From Acidobacteriota bacterium (GTDB lineage Bacteria; Acidobacteriota; Vicinamibacteria; Vicinamibacterales; SCN-69-37): a stretch of DNA of 64,000 nt. Positions 17,045 through 25,865 of this stretch are shown here, one piece after another; the stretch's first letter is position 1; every line of letters starts with the position of its first letter. A program made the translations under genes and the position numbers. Location of the stretch: assembly GCA_020853395.1 (NCBI GenBank), contig JADYYY010000002.1, forward strand, positions 394,609 to 458,608. The letters are read 5' to 3'. The notes below the pieces were generated by a model that worked only from the letters and a program-made list of their open reading frames with translations, was not told where the DNA came from and did no database searches.

Positions 17045-17364
17045 CACCGTTCGTCGCCCGGCGCGGCGACGCGAGCGAACGCGTGCTCGATTGCCGCGAT
17101 CCGGCGCTCGAGATCGACCACGCTCGCCTGCGACGCGACGTTCGCCTGGCCGAGCGCGTCGACGACGGCCTCGCGGATCCGGTCGTCCAGCTCGTCGCGG
17201 CGAGTGGCCCGCCCGCGCACCCATTGCGCGGTCAGCTCGCGCGCCTCGTCGGCGGCCAGCTCACCGCGACGGACGAAGTCGTCCGCAATGGCGCGGACTT
17301 TCTCCTCGGTCAGCTCGATCGCGCCCGCCGCACCCAGCAACAGCATCCGAACGGTGTTCAGCAC
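17044..17364 (-). CDS. Phasin-like / PHA-granule-associated helical protein
   Basis: A 106-residue, highly charged alpha-helical protein: a hydrophobic start ([49 protein letters not shown]) and a heptad-like C-terminal half ending in [15 protein letters not shown]. The [10 protein letters not shown]...[16 protein letters not shown] pattern is typical of PhaI/phasin-type proteins and of small proteins that often precede UbiB kinases. It starts the cluster and is translationally coupled (ATGA) to the kinase gene. No PHA synthase is present here, so a granule role is unproven. Confidence 0.7.
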   Translation of the reverse strand: MLNTVRMLLLGAAGAIELTEEKVRAIADDFVRRGELAADEARELTAQWVRGRATRRDELDDRIREAVVDALGQANVASQASVVDLERRIAAIEHAFARVAAPGDER

Positions 17365-17705
17365 GTCGCCCTCCCCTCTGCGGATGTGGCCCGACAGATG
17401 GATCAGGCACGAAGCAACGACCTTGCCACGACGCGGCGCGGAGGAGGGCGAGTCGGCGCCGGCGGTCGAACGCTGCCAATCGGGCCCGCCTCGAAGAAAT
17501 CACGGCGGGCCGTGGGAATGGCCGGTGCACGGGCCGCCGATCGGCTCGCGCGCGCGTGCTCGACACGACAGCTCGGCTCCGGTCGCGGCCGCGCGGGCGC
17601 CGCACCGCGCCGATGCTTGTCGCCGCTCAAAGTTGCCTTCGCGGATGGCGGTCTATACTGACCAATCATCCTCGAGCGCATGGGCTGACTCGAGCGGGAG
17701 TCAGC
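17365..17705. other. Non-coding gap between divergent phasin-like and nitronate monooxygenase genes
   Basis: A 341-nt divergent intergenic region. The only recognisable elements are a possible promoter for the rightward gene at 17633-17659 and a GGGAG ribosome-binding site just before 17706. No conserved gene was recognised in it. Confidence 0.5.
17633..17659 (+). promoter_or_regulatory. Possible promoter for nitronate monooxygenase gene
   Basis: TTGCCT (17633-17638) and TATACT (17654-17659) with a short 15-nt spacer; the start codon is 46 nt further, preceded by GGGAG. The -10 is good, the -35 and spacing are weak. Confidence 0.35.
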
Positions 17706-19136
17706 ATGCACACGTTACCGGCGATTATCCAGGGCGGCATGGGGGCGGGCGTCTCGGACTGGCGCCTCGCGAACGCGGTGTCGTCGCTCGGACATCTCGG
17801 CGTGGTGTCGGGCACGGCGCTCGACGTCATCCTCGTCCGGCGCCTGCAGGTCGGCGATCCCGGGGGGCACATGCGGCGGGCGCTGGCCGCGTTCCCCGCG
17901 CCCGGCATCGCCGAACGGATCGTGTCGCGCTACTACGTCGAGGGCGGCAAGGCGCCGGCACGCCCCTTCGTCGTGCTGCCGCTCCACGAGCGGCACACGC
18001 CGCGCGACCTCGCCGAGCTCTGCATCGCCGCCAACTTCGTCGAGGTGTTCCTCGCGCGCGAGGGACATCCTGGCGCCGTCGGCATCAACTTCCTCGAGAA
18101 GATCCAGGTACCGCACCTGCCGTCGATCTACGGGGCGATGCTGGCCGGCGTCGACTACGTGATCATGGGGGCGGGCGTGCCCGTGAAGATTCCGGGCGTG
18201 CTCGATCGACTCGCCCGCCACGAGCCGGCCGAGTATCCGCTGCAGGTGACGGGCGCGGCCGACGAGGACACGACGCTCGCGTTCGATCCAGCGGCGTTCC
18301 TCACGGAGGCCGAACGCGGCGGGCCGCTCCGGCGGCCGACGTTTCTCGCCATCGTGTCGTCGCACGTGCTCGCCGCCGCCCTGCTCAAGAAGTCCAACGG
18401 CGTCGTCAACGGCTTCGTCGTCGAGGGCCCGACGGCCGGCGGCCACAACGCGCCGCCGAGAGGCCGGCTGCAGCTCAACGAGCGCGGCGAGCCGGTGTAC
18501 GGCGAACGCGACGTCGTCGACCTCGAGCGGCTGCGCGCGCTCGGGCTGCCCTTCTGGCTGGCGGGCGGGTTCGGCCGGCCCGGTGCGCTGTGCGAGGCGC
18601 GGGCGCTCGGTGCCGCCGGCATCCAGGTCGGCACCGCGTTCGCCTTCTGCGACGAGTCCGGGTTGCGCGACGACCTCAAGCAGGCGCTGATCGAGGAGGT
18701 CGGGCGTCGGACGGCGCGCGTCTTCACCGATCCAGTCGCCTCGCCGGCCTCGTTTCCGTTCAAGGTCGTGCGCCTCGAGGGGACGCTGTCGGAGGCGCCA
18801 GTCTACGACGCGCGGGCTCGCGTGTGCGACCTCGGGTACCTTCGCGAGGCCTACCGGCAACCGGACGGCCGCGTCGGTTTCCGATGTCCAGCCGAGCCGG
18901 TCAGCGCCTACGTCTCGAAGGGCGGCACCGTCGAGGACACCGCCGGACGCAAGTGCATCTGCAACGCGCTCATGGCCAACATCGGCCTCGGCCAGATGCG
19001 CGGGCGCGAACCGGAACCCGCGTTGGTGACCGCCGGCGACGCCCTCACGGGCATCGGCGTCTTCCTGCCGCCCGGCCGTCGGCGCTACAGCGCGTCGGAC
19101 GTCATCGCGCGTTTGACGGAGCCAACGCCAGCCTGA
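17706..19136 (+). CDS. Nitronate monooxygenase / 2-nitropropane-dioxygenase-family flavoprotein
   Basis: A 476-residue FMN TIM-barrel protein. N-terminus LPAIIQGGMGAGVSDWRLANAVSSLGHLGVVSGTA, the phosphate-binding FVVEGPTAGGHNAPP, and WLAGGFGRPGALCEARALGAAGIQVGTAFAFC identify the NMO/FabK-like family. It is longer than the ~330-residue typical enzymes, with a C-terminal extension containing CPAEPVSAYVSKGG and RKCICNALMANIGLGQ, a recognised long subclass. It probably oxidises nitronates or a related carbon acid. The ATG at 17706 has a GGGAG ribosome site; longer upstream reading is antisense shadow of the UbiB gene. It stands alone. Confidence 0.88.
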   Translation: MHTLPAIIQGGMGAGVSDWRLANAVSSLGHLGVVSGTALDVILVRRLQVGDPGGHMRRALAAFPAPGIAERIVSRYYVEGGKAPARPFVVLPLHERHTPRDLAELCIAANFVEVFLAREGHPGAVGINFLEKIQVPHLPSIYGAMLAGVDYVIMGAGVPVKIPGVLDRLARHEPAEYPLQVTGAADEDTTLAFDPAAFLTEAERGGPLRRPTFLAIVSSHVLAAALLKKSNGVVNGFVVEGPTAGGHNAPPRGRLQLNERGEPVYGERDVVDLERLRALGLPFWLAGGFGRPGALCEARALGAAGIQVGTAFAFCDESGLRDDLKQALIEEVGRRTARVFTDPVASPASFPFKVVRLEGTLSEAPVYDARARVCDLGYLREAYRQPDGRVGFRCPAEPVSAYVSKGGTVEDTAGRKCICNALMANIGLGQMRGREPEPALVTAGDALTGIGVFLPPGRRRYSASDVIARLTEPTPA

Positions 19137-19199
19137 ACGGACGCCAATCGGCTCGGCGGCGTCATCGCACCGGTCGCACACCTCGATCCGCTTCGCACG

Positions 19200-19763
19200 T
19201 CAGCTCCGCTCCATCTCCGGCAACGCGGGGTCTCCAGGGTAGGTCACGCGCGTGCCATCGACATGAGCCCAAGGCGTGAGCTCGTGAAGGGTCGCCGACG
19301 TGGCGCTGGCGATCTCTCGCACCTCGATGCCGTGAACCATGAGGGCGTCGGCCAGCAACGAGCGATGACAGCGCCACGGCACGGCCTCGGCGCACATGAA
19401 CGCGCACCGTTCGGCGCGGGTGAGCGCGAGCGCTTCCCTCAGGTACGACTGGAACTCGAGTGTCTGCATGTAGTCGGCATAGCCGCGGAAGCTCGCGTTG
19501 CGCCAGGCGGTGTTCGGCGAGTCGCGCCGCGGGCGCCGCAGGCCACCGAGCCCGGGCATGTGCGTATAGCGGACTCCGGCAGCGTCGAGCGACGCGGCGA
19601 GCGCCTCGCGCGCGAACTGCGGGTTGTGCCGCGACTTCGGGATCGTGCGGACGTCGACCAGCCGCGCCACGTCGTGTCCCTTCAGCATCGCGAGAAAGTC
19701 GTCGATGGCACGCGTCGAGTGGCCGATCGTGAACGCGACGAGCGAGAGGTTCCTGGTCGTCAC
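19200..19763 (-). CDS. DUF488-family protein
   Basis: A 187-residue DUF488 protein. Characteristic segments: FTIGHSTRAIDDFLAMLKGHDVARLVDVRTIPKSRHNPQF, the Tyr-containing MPGLGGLRRPR, ASFRGYADYMQTLEFQ and FMCAEAVPWRCHRSLLADAL, in which the CAE..xxCHR cysteine motif is diagnostic. The family has no established reaction. The start is GTG at 19763; a TAGGCT box lies 6 nt upstream, similar to the leaderless pattern elsewhere. No operon partner. Confidence 0.88.
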   Translation of the reverse strand: MTTRNLSLVAFTIGHSTRAIDDFLAMLKGHDVARLVDVRTIPKSRHNPQFAREALAASLDAAGVRYTHMPGLGGLRRPRRDSPNTAWRNASFRGYADYMQTLEFQSYLREALALTRAERCAFMCAEAVPWRCHRSLLADALMVHGIEVREIASATSATLHELTPWAHVDGTRVTYPGDPALPEMERS

Positions 19764-20026
19764 ATCACCAGCCTACACGGCGGGCCACGCTCGGCACGCG
19801 GTCGGGTGAGCACCCAGCGGTGCGGTTGAACTCGCGACGAAGCCGGCTGCACGGAGGCGGTTCGCCTGAGAGCGCCGGCGAGGCCACTCGACGGTCGCCA
19901 CCGGAGTTCGGCGGTATTCCACGAATGACGCCGATCGGCCGTCTCGTCGCGCTGGCGGGCTCGCCCCACCTTTTTCCACGTCGTCGCGGCCCAAGCAGGC
20001 GTATCGTCGACCAGGTGATCCCTCTC

Positions 20027-20728
20027 ATGCCGAATCGCGCCATCGTCTTCACGTCAGCGGCATTGCTTGCCGCCTGCTCGGTCAGCCGCGTCTCGGACGG
20101 TCCGACGACACGCGAGCACCGGACAATCGCGCTCGCGAAGGCGGAGGTCGCGCGCGTGAAGGTCGACGTCGGCGCGGGCACGCTCCAGGTGCGCGGCGGC
20201 GCGCCGACGCTCCTCGAGGCCGACTTCGCCTACAACGTGCCGGAATGGAAGCCGTCGATTGAACAGAACACGTTCGGATCGGCCGTGGAGATCGCGGTTA
20301 CCCAGCCATCGAAGTCGATCGCGGTCGGACGGCCGGAGAACCGCTGGGACCTCGCGCTCAACGACACGGTGCCGGTCGAAGTGGAGGCGCACCTCGGTGC
20401 CGGCGAAGCCAAGCTCGAGCTGGGCAGGCTCCGGCTCCGGGACGTGAAGATCAGCGTCGGCGCCGGACGGGTCGATCTCGACCTGCGCGGCACGCCGGCG
20501 CAGAGCTACAAGGTGGAGGTCGAGGGCGGCGTCGGCCAGGCGACGATCTACCTGCCTGCGACCGTCGCGATCTCCGCGATGGCGACCGGCGGCATCGGCT
20601 CGGTCGAAGTCCAAGGCCTGGAGCGCGCCGACGGCCGCTGGAGGAACCCACGCGTGACGTCCGGGCCGGTGACGATCGGCGTCGATGTGCACGGCGGCGT
20701 CGGACAGGTCCGGCTGATCGCCGAGTGA
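20027..20728 (+). CDS. Lipoprotein with toast-rack/DUF2154-like beta repeats
   Basis: A 233-residue predicted lipoprotein. ATG at 20027 follows an AGGTGA ribosome site and gives a clean lipoprotein signal with lipobox LLAAC (MPNRAIVFTSAALLAACSVS). The mature part has repetitive beta-strand sequence (VKVDVGAGTLQVRGG, VEVEAHLGAGEAKLELG, VKISVGAGRVDLDLRG, YKVEVEGGVGQATIYLP, IGVDVHGGVGQVRLIAE) typical of the toast-rack/LiaF-type adhesin fold. Related domains occur in envelope-stress proteins. It may be co-regulated with the PadR-ADOP module 135 nt downstream, but has its own context. No partner is certain. Confidence 0.8.
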   Translation: MPNRAIVFTSAALLAACSVSRVSDGPTTREHRTIALAKAEVARVKVDVGAGTLQVRGGAPTLLEADFAYNVPEWKPSIEQNTFGSAVEIAVTQPSKSIAVGRPENRWDLALNDTVPVEVEAHLGAGEAKLELGRLRLRDVKISVGAGRVDLDLRGTPAQSYKVEVEGGVGQATIYLPATVAISAMATGGIGSVEVQGLERADGRWRNPRVTSGPVTIGVDVHGGVGQVRLIAE

Positions 20729-20826
20729 ACGGCCGGCGGCGGACGCGCGCGCGAGGCTTCGAGCGCGGGCCCGATCGCGCTCACGCGGCCCTCTGTCCTT
20801 GCCTCTCGCCCGCCATCGCTGATGCC

Positions 20827-20855
20827 TTGACATCCTACATGTGTACATGTAGAAC
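20827..20855 (+). promoter_or_regulatory. PadR promoter with overlapping palindromic operator (CTACATG-TGTA-CATGTAG)
   Basis: TTGACA (20827-20832), exact 17-nt spacer, then TAGAAC (20850-20855), 8 nt before the PadR ATG at 20864. The spacer and -10 are covered by a 7-bp inverted repeat CTACATG/CATGTAG (20835-20852). It contains ATGT/ACAT half-sites like those of characterised PadR operators, so PadR autorepression is likely. Confidence 0.75.
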
Positions 20856-20863
20856 GTCTTTGC

Positions 20864-21205
20864 ATGCCGGCCGACTCGCCGAAATCGGATCTGCTCCAGG
20901 GCACGCTCGACGTGCTCATCCTCAAAGTCGTCGCGCTCGGCCCGATCCACGGGTACGCCATCGCGCAGCGGCTACAGCAGATGTCGGCGAACGTGCTCCA
21001 GGTGCAGCAGGGCTCGCTCTACCCCGCGTTGCACCGGCTCGAGAAGCGCCGCTGGCTCGAGGCCGAGTGGGCGGCGTCCGACACGGGACGCGAGGCGCGC
21101 TTCTACACGCTCACCCGTCTCGGCCGGGCGCAACTCCAGGAACAGCGCGCGAACTGGGACCGGCTGTCGGCGGCCATCTCCGGCGTGCTCGCCGCAGCCG
21201 AGTGA
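20864..21205 (+). CDS. PadR-family transcriptional regulator (module 1)
   Basis: A 113-residue winged-helix repressor. Core: LLQGTLDVLILKVVALGPIHGYAIAQRLQQMSANVLQVQQGSLYPALHRLEKRRWLEAEW, wing ARFYTLTRLGRAQLQEQRANW. It is the Acidobacteria-type PadR that usually precedes an ADOP permease. The ADOP gene follows 3 nt downstream. The promoter carries a palindrome, and the distance from the -10 box leaves at most a 1-2 nt leader. Confidence 0.93.
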   Translation: MPADSPKSDLLQGTLDVLILKVVALGPIHGYAIAQRLQQMSANVLQVQQGSLYPALHRLEKRRWLEAEWAASDTGREARFYTLTRLGRAQLQEQRANWDRLSAAISGVLAAAE

Positions 21206-21208
21206 GCC

Positions 21209-23821
21209 ATGTGGCGGCTGCGCCGAGCTCGCACGCGTGACGAGCTCGCGTTCCATCGGGATCGGCTGATCGACGACTACGTGGCAGGCGGCCTGGACCG
21301 CCGCGCGGCCGAGCGCCGCGCCTTCCTCGAGTTCGGCAATCTTGCCAGCCTCGAAGAGGCCTCTCGGGACGTGCGCGGGCGGTGGATCGAGGATGGTGCG
21401 CGCGACGTGCAGTACGCGCTGCGAACGCTGGGCCGCAGCCCGGGCTTCGCCGCGGCGACCGCCCTGTCGCTAGCGCTCGCCATCGGCGCCACCAGCGCGG
21501 TCTTCAGCCTCGTCAACGCGGTGCTGTTGCGCCCGCTGCCGGTCGCCGATCCGGATGGGCTCGTTCAGATCACGCGGTTGACGCCGGATGGACGAGCGGC
21601 GAACGTCTCGTTTCCGCTGTTCGAGCACCTGCGCGACCACCTGCGGTCGATCACCGCGGCGTTTGCCTTCAGTTCCACGCGCACCACCATCCTCGTCGAC
21701 GGCGAGCCCGAGCTCGTGTCGGCCGATCTCGTGTCCGGCGCCTACTTCGACGTGCTCGGCATCCGGCCCGCCGCCGGCCGGCTGCTCGCCAATGAGGACC
21801 GGCACCCTGCACCGGAACCGGCCGCCGTGATCAGCGACGGCTATTGGCAGCGGCGCTTCAGTCGCGATCCGTCGGTCGTCGGCCGGACCGTCAGGGTGGC
21901 CGATCGCGTGTTCACGATCGTCGGCGTGCTGCCGGCGTCGTTCCGGAGCGTCCGCGTCGGGACCGCGCCGGACGTCGTGCTGCCGCTCGTGCTGATGACG
22001 AGTGCCGCGCAACGCGGCGAGGCGACGAACAACTTCCTGAAGCTGATGGCACGGCTCGCACCCGGCGTCACGATCGCGCAGGCCGGCGCCGAAGCCCAGG
22101 GTCTGTGGCAGGCGTTCATCGAGCCGATCGCCGGCGCGGCGCCGAGCGGGCTGCGCGACGAACTGCGCAACCGGCGAGTGGGCGCCATCGCGTCGCCTGA
22201 CGGCATCAACGAGTTCCGCGCCGACTTGGGTCAGCCGCTGATCATCCTGATGGGCGCGGTCACGCTCGTGCTGCTCCTGGCATCGATCAACGTCGCCGGC
22301 CTGCTCGTGGCGCGAGCGGTGGCGCGGCATCGCGAGATCTCGATCCGCTTGGCCATCGGCGCGGCGCGGGGCCGGCTCTTGCGTCAGTTCCTCGCCGAGA
22401 GCCTCGTGCTCGCCGTGATCGGCGGCGGTGCCGGGCTCGTGGCCGCCGGCTGGCTCAGCCAGGGCCTCGCGGTGATGTTCGTCAACGGACGCGAACTGGA
22501 TCTGTCAGTCGCGCCCGACTGGCGGGTGCTCAGCTTCACGGCGATCGTCGCGCTTGGCGTCGCCGTGCTCGCGGGCTCCCTGCCGGCGCTCCAGGCCCTG
22601 CGCGAGAGCGTGATGCCGGCGCTCAGGCAGGTGCGGGCCGTCGGCCGCGGCCGCCTGGGACGCACGCTCGTCACGACCCAAATCGCGATCTCGATGGTGC
22701 TCGTCGTCTGCGCGACCTTGTTCGTCGGCTCGCTCATCAAGCTCTACGCGGTCGAGCGCGGGTTCGACGCCAAGGGCGTGTTGGTCGTGTCCATCCGCGC
22801 CATCACGCCGATTCCCGCCGAACGCAACGTGCCCCTCGTCGACCATCTCGTCAGCAGCCTGACGGCGATTCCCGGTGTGCGGTCGGCCGCGGCCGCAGTG
22901 GTGCTGCCGGTCAGCGGCAACAACTGGACCAGGGCGATTGAGTTGCCGGCCGACGCGTGGCGACCCGGCGGCGCGAACACGACGTTCAATGCCGTCACGC
23001 CCGGCTACTTCGCCACGCTCGGCATCCGCGTGCTGGCGGGCCGGGACTTCGACCGCCGTGACACACGCGTTGCGCCGGCGGTGGCCGTGGTCAACGAGAG
23101 CTTCGCGCGGCGATTCTTCGGAAGCCAGTCGCCCATCGGCCGCCGGGTGACCTCGGTGAACACGAGCTACGACATCGTTGGCGTCGTCGGCGACGCCACG
23201 TACGACGACCTGCGCGATGGGCACGAGGAGACGATGTACGTCGCGGCGGCGCAACGCGCGACCGAAGACCAGGCAGCCGGCTATGCCTACTTGGTGCGCG
23301 CAGCCAGTGGCGGCGATCCTGCTCGCCTCGCGTCGGCGGTCGCGTCCGCGATTGGCCGGACCGATCCCGCGCTGCAGGTGCAGCGCACGCTGACCTACGA
23401 CACGCTCATCGACCGCGCGATTCCCGCGGAGCGAATCCTCGCGACGCTCGGCGGCCTGTTCGGCGTGCTCGCCCTCGTCATCGCCGGCATCGGCATCTTC
23501 TCGATGCTCGCCTTCCAGGTCGCGCGGCGTACCACCGAGCTCGGCGTGCGCATGGCGCTCGGCGCCACGCGCGGCTCGATCGTTGGTCTCGTGCTCCAGG
23601 ACGTCGCGTGGATGCTCGTACCCGGTCTCGCCGCCGGCGCCGCCGGTGCCGCCCTGGTGACGCCCCTCGCACGCGACCTCGTCTTTGGCGTCGGGCCGAT
23701 CGATCCGGCGGTCTTCACCGTCGCGGCGGCCGTCCTCACGACGGCCGCCCTGATGGCCGCTTGGGTTCCAACCCGCCGGGCTGCTCGTGTTGATCCGCTG
23801 ATGGCGTTGCGACACGAGTAG
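21209..23821 (+). CDS. ADOP-family ABC transporter permease (module 1)
   Basis: An 870-residue acidobacterial duplicated orphan permease. Order: cytoplasmic helical prefix (DELAFHRDRLIDDYVAGGLDRRAAERRAFLEFGN), first TM (~77-99), MacB-type periplasmic domain (~100-330), FtsX triple-TM block (~350-460), second single TM, second MacB domain (~490-720) and second FtsX block (~740-865) ending with the conserved RVDPLMALRHE. It has no adjacent ATPase. Such proteins are thought to act in efflux or envelope signalling with an ATPase encoded elsewhere. Coupled to the PadR gene upstream. Full length, no frameshift. Confidence 0.93.
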   Translation: MWRLRRARTRDELAFHRDRLIDDYVAGGLDRRAAERRAFLEFGNLASLEEASRDVRGRWIEDGARDVQYALRTLGRSPGFAAATALSLALAIGATSAVFSLVNAVLLRPLPVADPDGLVQITRLTPDGRAANVSFPLFEHLRDHLRSITAAFAFSSTRTTILVDGEPELVSADLVSGAYFDVLGIRPAAGRLLANEDRHPAPEPAAVISDGYWQRRFSRDPSVVGRTVRVADRVFTIVGVLPASFRSVRVGTAPDVVLPLVLMTSAAQRGEATNNFLKLMARLAPGVTIAQAGAEAQGLWQAFIEPIAGAAPSGLRDELRNRRVGAIASPDGINEFRADLGQPLIILMGAVTLVLLLASINVAGLLVARAVARHREISIRLAIGAARGRLLRQFLAESLVLAVIGGGAGLVAAGWLSQGLAVMFVNGRELDLSVAPDWRVLSFTAIVALGVAVLAGSLPALQALRESVMPALRQVRAVGRGRLGRTLVTTQIAISMVLVVCATLFVGSLIKLYAVERGFDAKGVLVVSIRAITPIPAERNVPLVDHLVSSLTAIPGVRSAAAAVVLPVSGNNWTRAIELPADAWRPGGANTTFNAVTPGYFATLGIRVLAGRDFDRRDTRVAPAVAVVNESFARRFFGSQSPIGRRVTSVNTSYDIVGVVGDATYDDLRDGHEETMYVAAAQRATEDQAAGYAYLVRAASGGDPARLASAVASAIGRTDPALQVQRTLTYDTLIDRAIPAERILATLGGLFGVLALVIAGIGIFSMLAFQVARRTTELGVRMALGATRGSIVGLVLQDVAWMLVPGLAAGAAGAALVTPLARDLVFGVGPIDPAVFTVAAAVLTTAALMAAWVPTRRAARVDPLMALRHE

Positions 23822-24259
23822 ACCTCCGTACGCTGCGCGGGTCGATCGCACGCCCACACGACGCGGGGATCGATGCGATGGCCGCGCCGACGCACCGTGA
23901 CGTCCGTTCACGTCGCTGACTTTCTCGCGATTCTGCGGTCGAGTGCTCGCGGAGCGCCGATCACCCGCTGCTGACGGCTCTTTCCTCGCTCGTGACTGCT
24001 CTTTTCTCGCTCCTAACGGCGCTTTCCTCGCTCCTGACGGCTCTTTTCTCGCTCCTGACTGCTCGTTCCTCGCTGCTGACGCCGCCGCACTGACGTCTGA
24101 GGCTGCTTCGTCGCGTCCTGCACGTCGAGCACTGGCCGCGCGTGCACCCGCATCGAGAAGTGAACGGTCGTTTCTCGGTCGAAAGGCTTCAGGACGCTCG
24201 TTCCTCGCCTCCGGTCCCTGTCATCTCTGCCGTACAATGATGCGACGCGAGGGACTCGA
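23822..24259. other. Non-coding gap containing a 21-bp minisatellite
   Basis: A 438-nt stretch between the first ADOP and the TIM-barrel gene. Besides the tandem repeat at 23968-24081 and a degenerate extra copy near 24195-24208 (GCTCGTTCCTCGCC), it has a TACAAT box at 24233-24238 close to the next gene. A reading frame through it on the plus strand encodes heptad repeats but overlaps the next gene's start and looks like a repeat artefact. Confidence 0.6.
23968..24081. repeat. 21-bp tandem repeat, ~5.4 copies
   Basis: Five units of exactly 21 nt (starts at 23968, 23989, 24010, 24031, 24052) plus a 9-nt partial. Consensus per unit runs CTCCTGACGGCTC then TTTTCTCG, with copies differing at 1-5 positions. 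Unit length is a multiple of 3 and close to two helical turns. No known function. Confidence 0.9.
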
Positions 24260-25129
24260 ATGGACCGACGGACATTTCTCCTGGGATCGACGGCAGCGGT
24301 GGGGGCAACAGCGCGTGTCTGGGGACGTCAGGCAGGGCGCGGTGGCGCGTCGGCCGCGACCCTGGACCGCATTGGGATCATGGCTTACAGCTTCGCGCGC
24401 GTCCTGAAGGTGCCGGGCCAGGCCGCCAGCCCAGAGCGCACGCTCGAGGTGCTCGAGCTGCCCGAGATGTTCGCGGATCGCTACAAGGTCCACAACATCG
24501 AGATGCAGCACAACTACTTCGAGTCCACCGAAGCGTCGTTCTTCAAGACGTTCCTCGATCGGCTCGCGAAGACCAGGTCTCGCATCAGCAACATCAACCT
24601 CGAGCTCGGCAACATGAACATCGCGGCAACGACCCCGGCGCTGCGGGCGCAGGCCGTGGATCTCACTCGCGCCTGGATCGATCACGCCGTCGTGCTCGGG
24701 TCGCCGCGCGTGATGATCAATCAGGGCCGGCTGACGCAGGAGAACAAGGCGACGGCCATCGAGGTGCTGCGCCGGATGACGGCGTACGCGAAGACGAAGA
24801 ACATCATGGTCGGCGCCGAACCGCGCGACGACGACTTCGTGCTCCTGACCGAGGTGCTGCGCGGCGGCGGCGCCTACACGAACCCAGATGTCGGCGGCTT
24901 CGGCGGCGACGAGGCGCACGTCAAAGCCGGGATGCGGGCGATGTTCCCGTTCACCGACGGCAACTGCCACATGAAGATGCTGAATCCGCCGACGTACGAC
25001 CTGGCCGACCTCGTGCGCCTCACGAAGGAGCTCGGCTACCGCGGTTTGTACTCGATCGAGAACGAGCTTCCCGGCGATCCCTACAAGAACGTCCAGGACG
25101 TCTACGACGTGTTGGTCGCCACGCTGTAG
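24260..25129 (+). CDS. Tat-exported sugar phosphate isomerase/epimerase-like TIM-barrel protein
   Basis: A 289-residue protein with a Tat-type leader (MDRRTFLLGSTAAVGATARVWG) and a xylose-isomerase-like AP-endonuclease-2 TIM barrel: RIGIMAYSFARVL, HNIEMQHNYFE, INLELGNMN, VMINQGRLTQENKATAIEVLRRM, DVGGFGGDEAHVKAGMRAMFPFTDGNCHMKM, GYRGLYSIENELPGDPYKNVQDVYDVLVATL. Metal-binding Glu/Asp/His positions are plausible but not certain. Exported members of this family are abundant in Acidobacteriota and Planctomycetes and may act on 3-keto sugars. It has a weak GAGG ribosome site and no operon partner. Confidence 0.85.
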   Translation: MDRRTFLLGSTAAVGATARVWGRQAGRGGASAATLDRIGIMAYSFARVLKVPGQAASPERTLEVLELPEMFADRYKVHNIEMQHNYFESTEASFFKTFLDRLAKTRSRISNINLELGNMNIAATTPALRAQAVDLTRAWIDHAVVLGSPRVMINQGRLTQENKATAIEVLRRMTAYAKTKNIMVGAEPRDDDFVLLTEVLRGGGAYTNPDVGGFGGDEAHVKAGMRAMFPFTDGNCHMKMLNPPTYDLADLVRLTKELGYRGLYSIENELPGDPYKNVQDVYDVLVATL

Positions 25130-25484
25130 ATCGGCGTCGCGGCTGGCAAAGCGCGGACGCGCGTGCGGCGGCTGGAAGCGATCGACGCGGCGCTCGAGGG
25201 ACATCGATTGCCAGCGCCTACGACGACCCGCGGTTCCATCAGGGGCTGAGAATCCAGCGGGACGGCTCCGACTCCCGCGGCGGCGGTGGCGCCGGACGGG
25301 GCCGACCTGCGTGGCGCGCAGGCGACGCCCCGTGATCACGACCGTTGCGCCGAGCACCACGTGGGCTGTCCGGCGACAGGACCGCGCTCACCGAGTTGTG
25401 ACACACACTCTGGGCGCTCATCGCGCGCGGCCCGGTGTGGAGCTTCGAGCGCCTCGAGGCGGCCTCTCGACCGCGCGGCTTCTT
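25130..25484. other. Non-coding gap, no gene recognised
   Basis: About 355 nt between the TIM-barrel gene and the promoter of the second PadR gene. No conserved reading frame, repeat or RNA gene was recognised. Confidence 0.5.
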
Positions 25485-25529
25485 GCTGTTGACAGTCGAC
25501 ACCAACAGCGATAGTGTCGTCATTCGACA
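25485..25529 (+). promoter_or_regulatory. PadR promoter/operator region, module 2
   Basis: TTGACA at 25489-25494 and a weak TAGTGT at 25512-25517 with 17-nt spacing. Two inverted repeats lie on it: GCTGTTG (25485-25491)/CAACAGC (25503-25509) across the -35, and TGTCG (25515-25519)/CGACA (25525-25529) across the likely start point. Either could be the PadR operator. The ATG follows at 25533. Confidence 0.6.
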
Positions 25530-25532
25530 TCA

Positions 25533-25862
25533 ATGGCTGCCGCACCGGATCTGCTTCCCGGCACCCTCGACATGCTGATTCTCCGGACGCTGCAGAAGGA
25601 CACGCTGCACGGCTGGATGATCTCGGAACGTATCCAGCAGATCTCCGGGGACGTGCTTCAGATCACCCAGGGGTCGCTGTATCCGGCGCTCCATCGCCTC
25701 GAGCACCGCGGCTGGATCGAGGCCGAATGGGCGGTGTCCGAGCTCGGCCGGCGCGCGAAGTTCTACCGGCTCACGGCGTCGGGCCGGCGCCAGCTCGCCG
25801 TCGAAACGCGCGCGTGGGCGCGCATGGCCGCGGCCATTGGCCGCGTCATGAAGCTGGCGTGA
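25533..25862 (+). CDS. PadR-family transcriptional regulator (module 2)
   Basis: A 109-residue PadR repressor: LLPGTLDMLILRTLQKDTLHGWMISERIQQISGDVLQITQGSLYPALHRLEHRGWIEAEWAVS then wing AKFYRLTASGRRQLAVETRAW. HGW replaces the HGY seen in most copies. 3 nt before the ADOP gene. It probably represses the module through the inverted repeats that overlap its promoter. Confidence 0.93.
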   Translation: MAAAPDLLPGTLDMLILRTLQKDTLHGWMISERIQQISGDVLQITQGSLYPALHRLEHRGWIEAEWAVSELGRRAKFYRLTASGRRQLAVETRAWARMAAAIGRVMKLA

Positions 25863-25865
25863 GCG

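Noticed and set aside
23943..24407. Frame encoding SFLAPDG-type heptad repeats
   Set aside because: The repeat arises from the 21-bp tandem array; the frame lacks a ribosome site and overlaps the start of the real TIM-barrel gene in another frame.
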